A stretch of DNA of 64,000 nt, taken from contig JANQRS010000005.1 in NCBI GenBank assembly GCA_028284445.1, positions 30,705 to 94,704 on the forward strand. Direction: 5' to 3'. Under the pieces are notes generated by a model. That model was not told the DNA's origin and made no database searches. It saw only the letters and a list, made by a program, of their open reading frames with translations. This document shows, one piece after another, positions 25,734 through 36,029 of the stretch. The stretch is from Calditrichia bacterium (GTDB lineage: Bacteria > Calditrichota > Calditrichia > RBG-13-44-9 > J075). Position numbers and translations under genes: made by a program. Positions within the stretch are counted from its first letter, which is position 1. Each line of letters opens with the position of its first letter.

Positions 25734-28649
25734 TCACCGGTGCCGGGAGTCATCGTTGACCTTCTGCTGGATGCTCTGAAGCATCCTGGCGAAATCGGCT
25801 TTTTTGATCGGTTTCGACAGATAGTTATCCATACCCGCTTCCAGGCAGCGCTCACGATCACCCTGCATGGCGTTGGCGGTTAAGGCGACAATGTATGTAT
25901 ATTCTTCATCGCTAGCTTGCAGTTCGCGAATGGCAGCTGTGGCAGCCAGGCCATCCATTTCCGGCATTTGCATGTCCATCAGGATGAGATCGAATTTAGA
26001 ATTACGGCACTGTTCAACTGCCTCCAGGCCGTTGTTGGCTATTGTATAAGAATGACCGTCTTTTTCGAGAAGCCTGCAGGCCAGCTTCTGGTTGACAATA
26101 TTGTCTTCGGCAACAAGAACATGCAGGGGGGAAGCCTGCTCGCGAAGTGAATGACGGGTAATCAGTTTTTTGCCCTGCACCTCGTCTTCAGCAATTCCGA
26201 GAACGGCCAGGATAGATTGTCTTAGCTCCGATAATTTGACTGGTTTACTAATATATCCATTGATGCCGACATCCTTACACTTGCGAGCATCGCCAGGTGT
26301 CGCTGAGGAGGAAAGGAGCAAGAAAGGGGTTGTTTTCGTTGACGGCCTTGCCCGCAGTTTCCGTGCAAGTTCAAAATCGCCACCATTCTGTTTTAGGGTG
26401 TCTGAAAGTATTAGCTTAAATGGAGCGCTCGACTGTTCGGCAGTATTTACAGCTTCTAAGGCCTCATCAATGTTCGCAGCGCAGGTTGGCACCATTTCCC
26501 AGCGGGCCACGATTTCGGCGAAGATAAGGCGATCGATCTCATTTTGATCGACAATCAATACCGGCAAGCCCTGTAAGGCAGTGATATCAATTTCTGTTTG
26601 CCGTTGATTGGCTGCCGTGTCAATGGCTAGCTCCGCAGTGAAATAGAAGCTACTGCCGGGCCCAAGATTGGCATCTTCCGGAAGCCTCCTGGCTTTTGCC
26701 GCCGATAAGACCCGCTGATACACAGTGGCCGGCAATGTTGCCCGTGCGGGACTTTGAACCCAGATTTCTCCATTCATCAGCATGATTAGCTTGTGGCAGA
26801 TCGACAGACCCAAGCCGGTTCCGCCGTACACTCTGGTGGTGGAGCCATCTGCTTGTGCAAATTCCTCAAAAATAAGCTTTTGTTTATCCTCTGGTATCCC
26901 AATACCGGTGTCGCTGACCGAGAAGGTCAACCTTGCTGTGTTTTCTTCGGTAACTTCCTCTAATTCAACATTTATCAGCACTCGGCCCCTGGCTGTAAAC
27001 TTGATTGCATTGCTGATCAGATTTACGATGATCTGGCGCAATCTGGTTGGATCACCAACAATGCGAGAAGGAACCTCCGGCGCAACGCGATAAGATAGAT
27101 CGAGTCCTTTTTGATTGGCGCGTAGCGCCAGCGGCTTTAGCGTATCGGCTAGAGTGTCACGCAAGACAAAGGAAATCGGGTCGAGGGAGAGTTTGCCGGC
27201 TTCAATCTTTGAGTAGTCAAGGATATCGTTGATAATTGTTAACAGCGAATCAGCAGATGATTTTACTGTCTGCAGGAAATCTTTTTGCTCCGGGTTTAGA
27301 TCTGTTTCGAGCGCCAGCTCCGTCATCCCAATGATACCATTCATAGGTGTTCGAATCTCATGACTCATATTGGCCAAAAATTCGGATTTGTATTTGCTGG
27401 CTTCCGCTAATTGGTCTGCCTGTTGTTGTGTCTCTTGAAGGAGCTGCTCACGTTTACGCCTGGATTGAGCAGAACGAAAGGCAATTGCGATGCTCTCGCC
27501 AATATGTTCTATAAATTCGATTTCGGTTTGCCTGTACTCCTTGAGGCGACCAATTTCCAGAACCCCCAGCGTGTTGCCATCCACGACAAGCGGCAAGATG
27601 GCAACCACTGACGGTGGTGCCTGACCAATTCCGGTTTCAATGTTGTAAAAATCAGGCGGCACATCATGCAAATAAAACGGTTCTTGTCGCTGAGCAGCTT
27701 CACCAATAAGTCCCTGGCCGGGCTTGATCAGCGTAACCGTATCATCGCTGGTCGGTCCCGAAAGCGACGCCATTAGTCGATACGAACCGGAGGCATTGGC
27801 AACGTAAATCGCACCGATGTGTACATCGAGATACTCGGAAAGAAATGCAAGCGTGCTGCGGGCAATAATTGGTACTTTTTTTTCTCCACGCAGGCGATCA
27901 TTCAGCATCGAGTATCCGGTTTTTAACCAGTTCTGACGACGAGTCTCACGGGCTGCTGCGCGAATGTTGTCAATCATCTCATTTACGGCCCTTCCAAGCG
28001 TGCCGATTTCATCGGTGTTTTTTACTTCAATTCTGACTTTATGATTGCCGGCAGCCACTTGATTTGCAACATCGCGTAGTTCGTGTATCGGCCGGGATAT
28101 CATGTTGCTAAACAAGGCGGAGACCAGCAAACCAACGATGAATACCAGGAGAACAAGGTAGATGGTATGAAGACGGTTTTCTTCAATCTGCAGATAGATG
28201 CGTTCCAGTGAATAGCCGAGGCGGAGTGATCCATAGACGCTGCCTCGAAATTGTATTTGGGCGACTGCATGAAGGGTTTTGTCTTCTTCAATGACGGCTT
28301 CAAATCCAAAGGAATGTTGTTCCGGGATTGAAATGCTGCGGGGATTATAAACGGCAAAATCAATACCGCTGGTATCGAGAAGGCTGATGTAGCTGAAGTC
28401 ATTTTGCCGCTTGGCCCAGTCCAGGGCTTCCCCAATTGCCGCAAAATCATCCGATTCCAATGCGATACCAACGCCGAGCGCGATGATATCAGCCGTTGAA
28501 ATGACCTTGCTGCGCATCGAGGCAACTGCCTGCTCTTTTAGCTGATTCGGGTAGTATACCAGAGAAAATGCAGAGACGCAGATGAGCAAAAATACAAAGC
28601 TGCTGATGAACTTTATACGTATGGGCAAGCCATAGAAGAATTTCAACAT
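25734..28649 (-). CDS. Hybrid sensor histidine kinase (HAMP-GAF-HisKA-HATPase-REC-REC)
   Basis: 971 residues. TM1 is near residues 14-32 and TM2 near 162-182, enclosing a ~130-residue periplasmic sensor region. HAMP covers ~183-235, GAF ~265-395, and HisKA has the phospho-acceptor His430 in [13 protein letters not shown]. HATPase has its N box near 541-548 and the G1 box DTGIGIP. Two receiver domains follow, with Asp750 (ILSDTLK) and Asp892 ([11 protein letters not shown]) as acceptor sites. About 25 extra residues (around 634-662) lie between the G2 box and the last strand of the ATPase domain. There is no HPt or output domain, so it must signal to a partner elsewhere. It is the last gene of a porin / phosphate-binding-like / kinase operon, 14 bp after the preceding stop; GAGGA precedes the ATG. 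Confidence 0.92.
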   Translation of the reverse strand: MLKFFYGLPIRIKFISSFVFLLICVSAFSLVYYPNQLKEQAVASMRSKVISTADIIALGVGIALESDDFAAIGEALDWAKRQNDFSYISLLDTSGIDFAVYNPRSISIPEQHSFGFEAVIEEDKTLHAVAQIQFRGSVYGSLRLGYSLERIYLQIEENRLHTIYLVLLVFIVGLLVSALFSNMISRPIHELRDVANQVAAGNHKVRIEVKNTDEIGTLGRAVNEMIDNIRAAARETRRQNWLKTGYSMLNDRLRGEKKVPIIARSTLAFLSEYLDVHIGAIYVANASGSYRLMASLSGPTSDDTVTLIKPGQGLIGEAAQRQEPFYLHDVPPDFYNIETGIGQAPPSVVAILPLVVDGNTLGVLEIGRLKEYRQTEIEFIEHIGESIAIAFRSAQSRRKREQLLQETQQQADQLAEASKYKSEFLANMSHEIRTPMNGIIGMTELALETDLNPEQKDFLQTVKSSADSLLTIINDILDYSKIEAGKLSLDPISFVLRDTLADTLKPLALRANQKGLDLSYRVAPEVPSRIVGDPTRLRQIIVNLISNAIKFTARGRVLINVELEEVTEENTARLTFSVSDTGIGIPEDKQKLIFEEFAQADGSTTRVYGGTGLGLSICHKLIMLMNGEIWVQSPARATLPATVYQRVLSAAKARRLPEDANLGPGSSFYFTAELAIDTAANQRQTEIDITALQGLPVLIVDQNEIDRLIFAEIVARWEMVPTCAANIDEALEAVNTAEQSSAPFKLILSDTLKQNGGDFELARKLRARPSTKTTPFLLLSSSATPGDARKCKDVGINGYISKPVKLSELRQSILAVLGIAEDEVQGKKLITRHSLREQASPLHVLVAEDNIVNQKLACRLLEKDGHSYTIANNGLEAVEQCRNSKFDLILMDMQMPEMDGLAATAAIRELQASDEEYTYIVALTANAMQGDRERCLEAGMDNYLSKPIKKADFARMLQSIQQKVNDDSRHR

Positions 28650-28663
28650 AATGCGGGAATCCT

Positions 28664-29089
28664 CTATGGCTCAACAATAGTGATAATTTTAACGTCTTCC
28701 GTCACTCTTTCAAGGGCGACATATCCGATGGCTCCTTCAGTTTCGGCAACTTTGTCCAGCATCGCCTTCTCATTCTTAACGGCCCTGGGTGGGCGGCCCT
28801 CTCCGGTTAGCTGATAGCGAAGCCAGACCTTGCGAAGTGCAGCAGGCTTCTGATCGATGTAAGCGTAGAAACGTGTCTTGATATCGGTGTCATCTTTGTA
28901 GTTGAAAACGGTTATCTTGCTGCCGTCCTCCCAGCGCTGAAAGGTGAGCGTGTATGCTTTTGTGATAAAATCAGCGTCGACCGAGTCGACGGCGAGGCCG
29001 GCATGGGCAATTATAGCGATTTTTTCTGATTGCGGTTCCTTCATCATGAAGCTAAGGCATATCGCTAATCCTGTAAAAAATAGACGCAT
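28664..29089 (-). CDS. Small PstS-like (phosphate-type) periplasmic binding protein
   Basis: 141 residues. A short hydrophobic N-terminus ([15 protein letters not shown]) serves as export signal. The remainder resembles one lobe of PstS-like substrate-binding proteins: [31 protein letters not shown], then [29 protein letters not shown] and EGAIGYV, the last being a common PstS-fold motif. At ~140 residues it is half the usual length, matching the short stand-alone phosphate-binding-like proteins often found beside sensor kinases. No ABC permease or ATPase is near, so a sensory or delivery role to the downstream hybrid kinase seems more likely than transport. It lies between the porin and kinase genes. 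Confidence 0.78.
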   Translation of the reverse strand: MRLFFTGLAICLSFMMKEPQSEKIAIIAHAGLAVDSVDADFITKAYTLTFQRWEDGSKITVFNYKDDTDIKTRFYAYIDQKPAALRKVWLRYQLTGEGRPPRAVKNEKAMLDKVAETEGAIGYVALERVTEDVKIITIVEP

Positions 29090-29124
29090 GTTTTCTCTAA
29101 TCCTGCTAGTCGGGTCCGGTTTCC

Positions 29125-30309
29125 TTAAAATGAAACGCTGAAAGCCAGAGCAAGTGTATGCTGCTCAAAATTGGTAATAAGGGAAATAGGCACCTGTTCC
29201 GATGCTCTTATAGTCCCGTCAACTATGCTAAAGCGGGCGTATTGAAATTTCAGCAAGATATCGTTGGGACTAAAGGCAAGACCGGCATAGATCCCGGACA
29301 TCCCCTTGTCCATGCTGGGAAAAAAATCATCCTGCAACCATGTGTAGCTGCCGTATAAGAGCCATTTCTCGCTGAGTTGCGCACTCAGCGTTCCATACAG
29401 GAAGGTTTTGTCAAGACTCAGTTCGGGGTGATCGAGATCGTGTAGAACTCGAATTAATTCGCTTTCCAGCGTAAATCGACCGGCTGTTATCGCCAAATCA
29501 GAACCAAGCCGAAATCGAGGAACCGCTCCCAGTCCGATCGGGATTTGATTGTCCTTATCAAAACTTGTTGATAGCCCAGCGGTTATATGATGACTTTTCA
29601 CACCTACCCGTCCGCCGACGAGCACATTGGTAGTTGTATCGGCGCCTGCAGAAATAGTCACTTCCGGATCATCGTTGATAAAATCATCTTCGGCATTGCC
29701 CAGATAAAGGGCATAATCGTACTGCAGGTCACCGGATATGAACAGACCGTACACCTGGAAATAGGCGCGCTGCGGCAGGAAGTCCCGGTTCATTGGCATC
29801 AAGTCCTCGATCGATGCTTCGTAGACCAGGGGACGAATGACATATGGAAGAAACGGCATTCTATTTTTGACCTCATTCATTGCGTTAAAACGAGGTATCA
29901 TGAGTCCGGCCTTGATGTTTAACGATCGATGATGGAAATATTTGACCCAAGCCTCTTCCAGGCTGAATGAACCCCAGCCATCATTTGAGGAAAAGTCATT
30001 CGTTACTTCGAAATTGACCCATGCTGTAAGTTTCGACGATAATTCACGTCTTAGAAACAAATTTAACTGTTGAATATTAAATGTGAGGCGCTGATGCTCG
30101 TAGCGGCGATTCAGCCCAAAAAAAGGGTTGGTGTAAGATTCTTGTCTATCAACGAAAAAGTAATTAGCTTGAAAAAAACCGAAAACCTCCAAAGGCTCTT
30201 CCGCTCCGCAAGGGTTTATCAAAATCGTCAGCAGGATCATCGGTGCCAATGATCGCCTTGCGAGGCTTATTGCGTCTGCCATAATTTTGTACCAGTTCAT
30301 AGCAGACAT
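29125..30309 (-). CDS. Outer-membrane porin-like beta-barrel protein
   Basis: 394 residues with a signal peptide (APMILLTILINPCGAEE). The body has alternating polar/hydrophobic strands and the typical start of phosphate-selective or short-chain porins: GFFQANYFFVDRQ, LNLFLRRELSSKLTAWVNFEV, WVKYFHHRSLNIKAGLMIPRFN. The C-terminus ends LALAFSVSF with a final phenylalanine, as expected for Omp85-inserted barrels. The start could be any of three in-frame ATGs (30309, 30300, 30282). It is the first gene of the operon with the PstS-like protein and hybrid kinase, which suggests the barrel, the binding protein and the sensor handle the same solute. Confidence 0.8.
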   Translation of the reverse strand: MSAMNWYKIMADAISLARRSLAPMILLTILINPCGAEEPLEVFGFFQANYFFVDRQESYTNPFFGLNRRYEHQRLTFNIQQLNLFLRRELSSKLTAWVNFEVTNDFSSNDGWGSFSLEEAWVKYFHHRSLNIKAGLMIPRFNAMNEVKNRMPFLPYVIRPLVYEASIEDLMPMNRDFLPQRAYFQVYGLFISGDLQYDYALYLGNAEDDFINDDPEVTISAGADTTTNVLVGGRVGVKSHHITAGLSTSFDKDNQIPIGLGAVPRFRLGSDLAITAGRFTLESELIRVLHDLDHPELSLDKTFLYGTLSAQLSEKWLLYGSYTWLQDDFFPSMDKGMSGIYAGLAFSPNDILLKFQYARFSIVDGTIRASEQVPISLITNFEQHTLALAFSVSF

Positions 30310-30387
30310 AGTCGATCATCATGAAGAAATGCTTAGAAGAAGAGCTGAATGTTCAAAGAACAGTGATTCCCCTGTACTCTGAACGTG

Positions 30388-32538
30388 CTATCGGTGAGAA
30401 TTGCTAACTTGATACTGACGTGTCAGGTTTTCCTGAAACCTGTCGCCTTCCTGTGAGAGAGGCTTTAACTGCCTGCTCGCAAAAATCGGGGACTGGTCAG
30501 CGTAATGTGGAGATTGCTTATCGAGGGTTGCGCTTCCAAACTGATGGATGCTCTGGGAATGCAACTTCCCGTCTTTATCCCAATCAACAAGCAAAATGTA
30601 TGATTCACCGGCGATGCCTTTGCGAATGCCCTCTCCGTCTGGTATGCCGTAGATGGCATGGAGGACATCCGGGCTGCCACCCATTCCGATATTGACATCG
30701 CCGCGTATCAGCCTATTCACCCTTTGCCAGGGGACTTCTAAAGCGCCGTAGGCATTCGTTAGCTCGCTAGCCGCTTTTTCCAGGCTCTCCATAAGCTCAT
30801 CATCTGAGACATCATCTCGATAGCGGCCACCGGCATGAAATGGCTCAAGTGTCAGCAAGGCAAGGGCCGCTTGCTGATTTTCCGGGTCCGCGCTGAGATT
30901 CCATTTTTCTATCACCTCAACGGCTTTTTGTAGCTCTGCGGATAAGGTAGCAGATTCAGAGAGATTGCTGATTTGCTCCATGTATTTGGCGGCAACCGAT
31001 TCCCGTGAATAGCTCATATCATACTTGTATCGATAAAACTCATCGCGGGTGATGCTGCTATCGGATCCAAATAGCTCCAGGCTTCGCTGCGCGCGATTGG
31101 TCATAATTGACTCGATGCCAAGCTCCGGTGGGTAGTTGTTTTCCTTCGGATTATCATCTCCGATTGTCGTAGCAAAGGGGGTGTTGTTGCAATTCTGAAC
31201 AAAGCCTGAGGCCGGATTGAAGACCATCGGCAAATTTTCAAAAGGGAGATAGCTATCCCAGAGAGTGGCACCGGTGCTGCCGTCGATTCGTTCTGCCCAG
31301 TTTGCGCCGGCACTGCGCATCGGCAAGGCGGCATTGTAAATGTAGCCAATATTACCTTCCTTATCGGCGTAGACGGTATTGAACATCGGAATGGCATGAA
31401 TGGCCATCGCCTCTTTCCATGACGCCAGATCGGTTGCCTTGTTCATGCGAAACCACTGCTCCACCTGCCGAAGCTCTCCATAGCGCGAAAAGCGAATCGC
31501 ATAGGCGGCGTGCGGCTTTTTCACAACCGGGCCATGCACCGACCAGTAGGCATCTTCGTAAAATGTCCAGGAGATAGGCCCCCAAAGTTCGACCTCGATG
31601 GGGATTTCGCGCTTCTCCAGATCGCGCCATTCGCCGTCAAATTTATATTGTTCGGGGTTGTCCGGGTTGATTTCCAGCTCATACACATCAATCAGATCCG
31701 GGTGGTTGACCGTATGTGCCCAGCCAATATTAGGGGTATGTCCGTGCAGAATGAGCGGCGCTCCGGGAAAAACACCCCCGGTAATATCCCAGCCTTCGGT
31801 GGTGCTGTGGAGGTGGGCTTCATACCAGGCAACCGGGCCTTCCCAGGGCTGGTGCGAATTGATTGCCAGCATGGTTCGCCCGTCTGATGAGCGACTGGGA
31901 GCAACGGCAATGGCGTTGGAGCCTAGCGGCGTTTTCGGATCGGTAAAATTCAGGGATGAGGTAACTGGAGATTTCTCTTCAAAGAGTTCAGCGAGCACCT
32001 TGTGAACGCCGAAGAAAAGCGGCAGCTTGTGAACAAATCCGGCAACCACATCCTTGCCGGTGAAAGGGTATACATTCTCTTCCAGCGCCGCCGGATGCTC
32101 AAGGGCATATTGGTTTAATCCGGCGGCATAGCCTTCACAAATAGCTCGGACTTCCGGTGAGAGTTGAGATTCGTATCCGGCATCGACAAATTCCCAAATT
32201 CTAAATAGCCCCACCATATAGTCATTGGGTGCGCTGTCTTTTCCAAAAGCACTGGCGAGTTTCCCGCGGGCTGCCAAAAGGCTGCCCTGGATGGTTGCAA
32301 AGTCATCTTCCGCATGCGCATAAGCCAAACCAAATGCCACATCGGCATCGCGCTCTCCGGTAATGTGCGGCACGCCCCAGCTGTCACGCACAATTTCAGC
32401 CGTGTATGTAGCATCATTGGTTCTTATTAGAGCCGGGTGAGTCGGGCTGGCTAGCCAGGCGAAGCCCACAGTGCCGAGGATAAAGGCAAGAATGGCCGCG
32501 ATGATTAATTTACCGGAAATTTGGCGCACTTTAGACAT
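30388..32538 (-). CDS. Penicillin acylase family Ntn-hydrolase (amide/lactone acylase-like)
   Basis: 716 residues. The N-terminal hydrophobic helix (LIIAAILAFILGTVGFAWLA) exports or anchors it. The alpha chain includes VRDSWGVPHITGERDADVAFG. The autocatalytic cleavage site is LGSNAIAV, making Ser207 the N-terminal nucleophile of the beta chain. The beta chain includes NSHQPWEGP, GGVFPGAPLILHGH and Asn residues in FVQNCNNTP, all typical of the penicillin G / aculeacin / AHL acylase superfamily. It hydrolyses an amide bond in the periplasm. The natural substrate (acyl-homoserine lactone, lipopeptide, beta-lactam) cannot be told from sequence. A palindromic repeat lies between it and the upstream DUF5916 gene. 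Confidence 0.92.
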   Translation of the reverse strand: MSKVRQISGKLIIAAILAFILGTVGFAWLASPTHPALIRTNDATYTAEIVRDSWGVPHITGERDADVAFGLAYAHAEDDFATIQGSLLAARGKLASAFGKDSAPNDYMVGLFRIWEFVDAGYESQLSPEVRAICEGYAAGLNQYALEHPAALEENVYPFTGKDVVAGFVHKLPLFFGVHKVLAELFEEKSPVTSSLNFTDPKTPLGSNAIAVAPSRSSDGRTMLAINSHQPWEGPVAWYEAHLHSTTEGWDITGGVFPGAPLILHGHTPNIGWAHTVNHPDLIDVYELEINPDNPEQYKFDGEWRDLEKREIPIEVELWGPISWTFYEDAYWSVHGPVVKKPHAAYAIRFSRYGELRQVEQWFRMNKATDLASWKEAMAIHAIPMFNTVYADKEGNIGYIYNAALPMRSAGANWAERIDGSTGATLWDSYLPFENLPMVFNPASGFVQNCNNTPFATTIGDDNPKENNYPPELGIESIMTNRAQRSLELFGSDSSITRDEFYRYKYDMSYSRESVAAKYMEQISNLSESATLSAELQKAVEVIEKWNLSADPENQQAALALLTLEPFHAGGRYRDDVSDDELMESLEKAASELTNAYGALEVPWQRVNRLIRGDVNIGMGGSPDVLHAIYGIPDGEGIRKGIAGESYILLVDWDKDGKLHSQSIHQFGSATLDKQSPHYADQSPIFASRQLKPLSQEGDRFQENLTRQYQVSNSHR

Positions 32539-32631
32539 GTGATTCTCTTTTTCTCTCTGCGATAAATTTCGCGAAAGTTACACAAGAATCGGGAGAACAG
32601 AAAATTTCAGTTTTGGTATTGCTGGAAATAG

Positions 32632-32676
32632 CACATCCCCCTGAATCCCCTTCGAAGGGGGAAGCAGGGGGATGTG
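32632..32676. repeat. C-rich palindromic intergenic repeat, copy 1
   Basis: CACATCCCCCTG (32632-32643) is exactly mirrored by CAGGGGGATGTG (32665-32676), with a CCCCTTCGAAGGGG core between. It lies between two same-direction genes (DUF5916 and acylase). It is the same family as the copies at 55676, 56417 and 59144. Confidence 0.93.
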
Positions 32677-32723
32677 GTGTATGAAGCTCCATACTTGCTT
32701 ACTGTCACTCGTTTATCACAGGA

Positions 32724-35348
32724 CTACATCGAAAACCAGCGATTAAACTTGATCAGAAAAACATTGTCGCCACGGGAGTTGAAGAGATCGCGGAGATCAT
32801 TTCCGAAATCGAATTTGCCTTGGGAAACAAAATCACTGCGATTCTGCGACCAGACCAGGAATAATGTTGAGCCTGCTGAATATTCCCATCTCACAACCAG
32901 GTTTGAGTTGAAGTCGCGAAAGTTGAAATTCGGATTGCCAACGCTAAAGTCGCTGAGACCATCGCCATTTTCATCGATATCAAAGGCGTCGTTTTCTTCA
33001 TCAAACTGCACATCTGAAGCGGCGAAGGTTTTGAAGCGATCTCTATACTCTTCTGCGCCGGGATTATCAACCTGCTTGAAATCAACGTAGGTGCCGGCTG
33101 TAACAAATGGTGAGCCGTAGTATTCGATTGTCAATTCAGGCGTCACATTAAAATTGAGGCGGAAAGTGAAGCCTGATGTTTCCTGCTCAATCCCACCAAA
33201 GATGTAGCGATCATCGATATTGCTGATATATTGGAGGTCTGCTTCGCGCATGTTGTAGAATGGAGAGAAACTCAGGGAAAGACGATCGGTCGGTTGGGCT
33301 GCCAACCATAACCAATAGTTGGTGCGCTTTTGGCTGTCTTCATCTCCGATGCGTTGGTTACCGCCGAAGCCGCCATGGATCTTCTTCCGTTGATCGCTAT
33401 TAACCCAAACATTGTAGAATGTCCGGCCCGGCTGCTTGAAGCGCGGACCGCCACGTAGGGCATTGTTTGATACCCCGTCAAAAACTCGAGTAACACTGAA
33501 GCCACCGCGCCATTGATTTTTCAACTCTACATAATTGTTGTGGTTAAGCAGGTTCGAGAGGCGATTGCGATCGGTATCCCAGGAATTATGATTGTTAAAG
33601 TTGATACCAATATTGTTGAAGATACCGAAAGGTTTAGTGATTCGATAGCCAACCCAGGTCCATTGGTTGATTTCGTCTGCGCGGGTGAGGAAGCCGATGT
33701 CATTTAATTCAATTCCCGGCGAACGCCAGGTGATACCGCTTTGGTATTTGAAATTGCCGCGCTTGCCAAAACGAAAAGTGCCGCCGTGGCCGGACAGCGA
33801 GGTCAGGCTCGAATCGATAGATAGGTGGTCCGCATCAGGTCGCTGAAAAAAGCGGGCAGATGCGGTCTGCGTTGACAGGATGGCTTCCTCATCACCATTG
33901 ACCTGACTGAAAATCAGCTTGCCATCCACATAATATTTGCGGTCGTTCAGGTTATGTTCAAAATCGACGCCGCCGGTGTAGGCTGATGTGTGCATGAAGT
34001 TCAGATTGTCATTATTGATCCGCCGATTGACGCTGGTCGCCATCACTCCAACCACCGAGTTACCCTGATTGATGTCTTTTCGAACCCGGCCAACCAGATA
34101 GTTTGTTGCCGGCTCAACCACTTCCTGCCGGCGGTCCCCATTCAGATCGATCGTGGCTTTTTCTTCGGCTGTGACACTTTCCATGATGCCAATTGACCAG
34201 CCGTTGCGGGTTTTACCGGTGATTTTAGCCGCGCCTAAAATGGAGGTGTTGACCGGCCGGTCAGCAAATTCGCCGTCGTTCAGATCCGGCGAATATCCGG
34301 GACGCTTACCGATGCGCCGTGAGTAGAAAAGATTGTCGCTACTGTAGTAGTCTCCCCACGCCGCAGGCGTCACCTGAAAAGCAAGAATGTTGCGACCTTC
34401 GGTAAAGAACGGGCGGCGTTCTGAAAAGAAGGTCTCAAAAGCAGTTAAATTCAGTTCCGACGGATCAGCTTCTACCTGCCCGAAGTCCGGATTTACCGTA
34501 AAGTCCATTGTGAGGTCGCTGGTAATACCGACCTTACCATCTAGACCGAGCGTAAAATCGCTATCTGAGCCGGTCGCAAATGGATTGCCATCTTCGACTG
34601 CAGACGTGCTCCTCTTGGCAACGCTATATGGCAATAATTCGATTTGCCGCTGTGCCTTGAGTCCGGTAAGACCGTGTAATTCACCAAAGTGGTGAACCCA
34701 ACCATTCGAATTTTGCGGGATGAAGATCCAGTTAGAGCGCTCGTCCTTGCGAAAGATTCTTCGGTTAACCTGAACGCCCCATACCTGTTTTTCCTTTTCG
34801 CCGAAGCGAAGCTGGCTCAGCGGAATCTTCATTTCAGCAATCCAGCCTTTGTCGTCGATTGAGGTCTCAACAAACCAGATAGGATCCCAACCGGAATCCC
34901 AGTTGTTGCCGTTGCTGCTAATAAACTCATCACCTTTCACACCTGCTGCTGTAATGGTGAATGAAAAGGCAGTTTGCTTATCAAAGTAGCTGTCAATATT
35001 GACCTCGACCCAGTCTCCTTCGAAACCATCCCGACGAGACATACGCTTGACGATCTTATCCGGCTCATCATCAAAACAGCGAATACCAATATAGAGATTC
35101 TTGTCATCGTGAAGGATTTTGAAACGAGTCTGGTGAGTTGGTGTATCTCCTTCGTTCGGACGCCGAACACGAAAATCGCCGCCGCCCCATTCAACTTGAG
35201 ACCAGGCTGCCTCCGATAATTGGCCATCAATGTTCATTTTGCTGGCCGTAACCCGGTCCGTTTGGTAGCGTTTGCTGGCTACCTGGTCGTCCTGACCAAA
35301 ACAAATTCCAAAAAATAGAATGATTAATAATGTAGTAAAGAGACGCAT
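32724..35348 (-). CDS. DUF5916 protein with N-terminal CBM9-like domain
   Basis: 874 residues with a signal peptide (LLIILFFGICFG). Residues ~30-230 look like a carbohydrate-binding module family 9 fold (MNIDGQLSEAAWSQVEW, LYIGIRCFDDEPDKI, WIAEMKIPLSQLRFG, WGVQVNRRI). The remainder is the DUF5916 region (SDFTLGLDGKVGITSDLTMDFTVNPDFGQVEADPSELNLTAFE, FFSERRPFFTEGRNI), rich in beta strands and probably an outer-membrane barrel. The ATG is preceded by GAGGG eight bases upstream. This family is common in Bacteroidota and KSB1-type genomes and has no established function. It is divergent from the TonB-receptor operon. Confidence 0.9.
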   Translation of the reverse strand: MRLFTTLLIILFFGICFGQDDQVASKRYQTDRVTASKMNIDGQLSEAAWSQVEWGGGDFRVRRPNEGDTPTHQTRFKILHDDKNLYIGIRCFDDEPDKIVKRMSRRDGFEGDWVEVNIDSYFDKQTAFSFTITAAGVKGDEFISSNGNNWDSGWDPIWFVETSIDDKGWIAEMKIPLSQLRFGEKEKQVWGVQVNRRIFRKDERSNWIFIPQNSNGWVHHFGELHGLTGLKAQRQIELLPYSVAKRSTSAVEDGNPFATGSDSDFTLGLDGKVGITSDLTMDFTVNPDFGQVEADPSELNLTAFETFFSERRPFFTEGRNILAFQVTPAAWGDYYSSDNLFYSRRIGKRPGYSPDLNDGEFADRPVNTSILGAAKITGKTRNGWSIGIMESVTAEEKATIDLNGDRRQEVVEPATNYLVGRVRKDINQGNSVVGVMATSVNRRINNDNLNFMHTSAYTGGVDFEHNLNDRKYYVDGKLIFSQVNGDEEAILSTQTASARFFQRPDADHLSIDSSLTSLSGHGGTFRFGKRGNFKYQSGITWRSPGIELNDIGFLTRADEINQWTWVGYRITKPFGIFNNIGINFNNHNSWDTDRNRLSNLLNHNNYVELKNQWRGGFSVTRVFDGVSNNALRGGPRFKQPGRTFYNVWVNSDQRKKIHGGFGGNQRIGDEDSQKRTNYWLWLAAQPTDRLSLSFSPFYNMREADLQYISNIDDRYIFGGIEQETSGFTFRLNFNVTPELTIEYYGSPFVTAGTYVDFKQVDNPGAEEYRDRFKTFAASDVQFDEENDAFDIDENGDGLSDFSVGNPNFNFRDFNSNLVVRWEYSAGSTLFLVWSQNRSDFVSQGKFDFGNDLRDLFNSRGDNVFLIKFNRWFSM

Positions 35349-35779
35349 GATTCAAACCCTCATGTTGTGCCCGACCAGCGAGCGTACTTATTTACCGATG
35401 TGAGTGGTGTGAGTTACGCTCCTAAATGTCCTCCGCTATTGAGACACCACGGTTGCCAAAAAGGTTTGCATGAAGTGACATTTTTTTTGAAATAAGTATC
35501 GGGCGCTTTTGCCGAGTCTTGATGGGGCTGGAAATTATACAGGCGAAAGCTGACTATCAGGGATCTCTTACAACTCCGTTGAAAAGGAATGGCAGAATAT
35601 TGCCTCTTGGCAGGGATTCATCTGCTAATCAATAATCATTCTCCACTAATTGTAATACTCCGATACAAGCAATTCTCTACTAAAACTCCTTCCTGTAAAT
35701 CATTGATATTGAGTAACATGACCGGTCTTGGCTATCTTCATCGCAACAACCGCGGTTAAAAACAGGTGAAGAGCAGCTC
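35349..35779. other. 431-bp divergent intergenic region
   Basis: The spacer lies between the DUF5916 gene (leftward) and the iron-uptake-like operon (rightward). It is AT-rich near the right end. Apart from the possible Fur-like site at 35630-35644 (listed separately) no gene, hairpin or repeat stands out. Confidence 0.6.
35630..35644. promoter_or_regulatory. Possible Fur-like box upstream of TonB-receptor operon
   Basis: CAATAATCATTCTCC matches 10 of the 14 defined positions of the 7-1-7 Fur consensus TGATAATnATTATCA. It lies 135 bp before the first gene of an operon encoding a TonB receptor and a DUF4856 (imelysin-like) lipoprotein, where iron regulation would make sense. AT-rich DNA can give such matches by chance. 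Confidence 0.35.
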
Positions 35780-36028
35780 ATGAATCGATTTCGACTAATA
35801 GGAATTACGGGAATACTACTTATTGCATTGTCCGCCATTGTTTCATGCGAGGATGATGCGGTATTGGAGCCCAGTGACGGTGGTGATGACAATGGCAGCT
35901 ATGGGGTGTTGTATCTACAACCGAAAGAGAGTGACTCGGATGTTGCCCGGGAGCATGATGTGGAGACGGATGAAGCAAACAGTAATGATAACGGACAGCA
36001 GGCGGTGAAAAACCCGAGGATTTTCTGA
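35780..36028 (+). CDS. Small acidic lipoprotein of unknown function
   Basis: 82 residues. The signal helix ends in the lipobox AIVSC (Cys23). The mature part is about 60 residues, very acidic and polar (EDDAVLEPSDGGDDNGS, KESDSDVAREHDVETDEANSNDN), with no predicted globular core. It is separated from the TonB-receptor start by one base, which strongly suggests one operon and translational coupling. No family is recognised. The acidic tail could bind divalent metal, but this is only an inference. Confidence 0.72.
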   Translation: MNRFRLIGITGILLIALSAIVSCEDDAVLEPSDGGDDNGSYGVLYLQPKESDSDVAREHDVETDEANSNDNGQQAVKNPRIF

Positions 36029-36029
36029 T

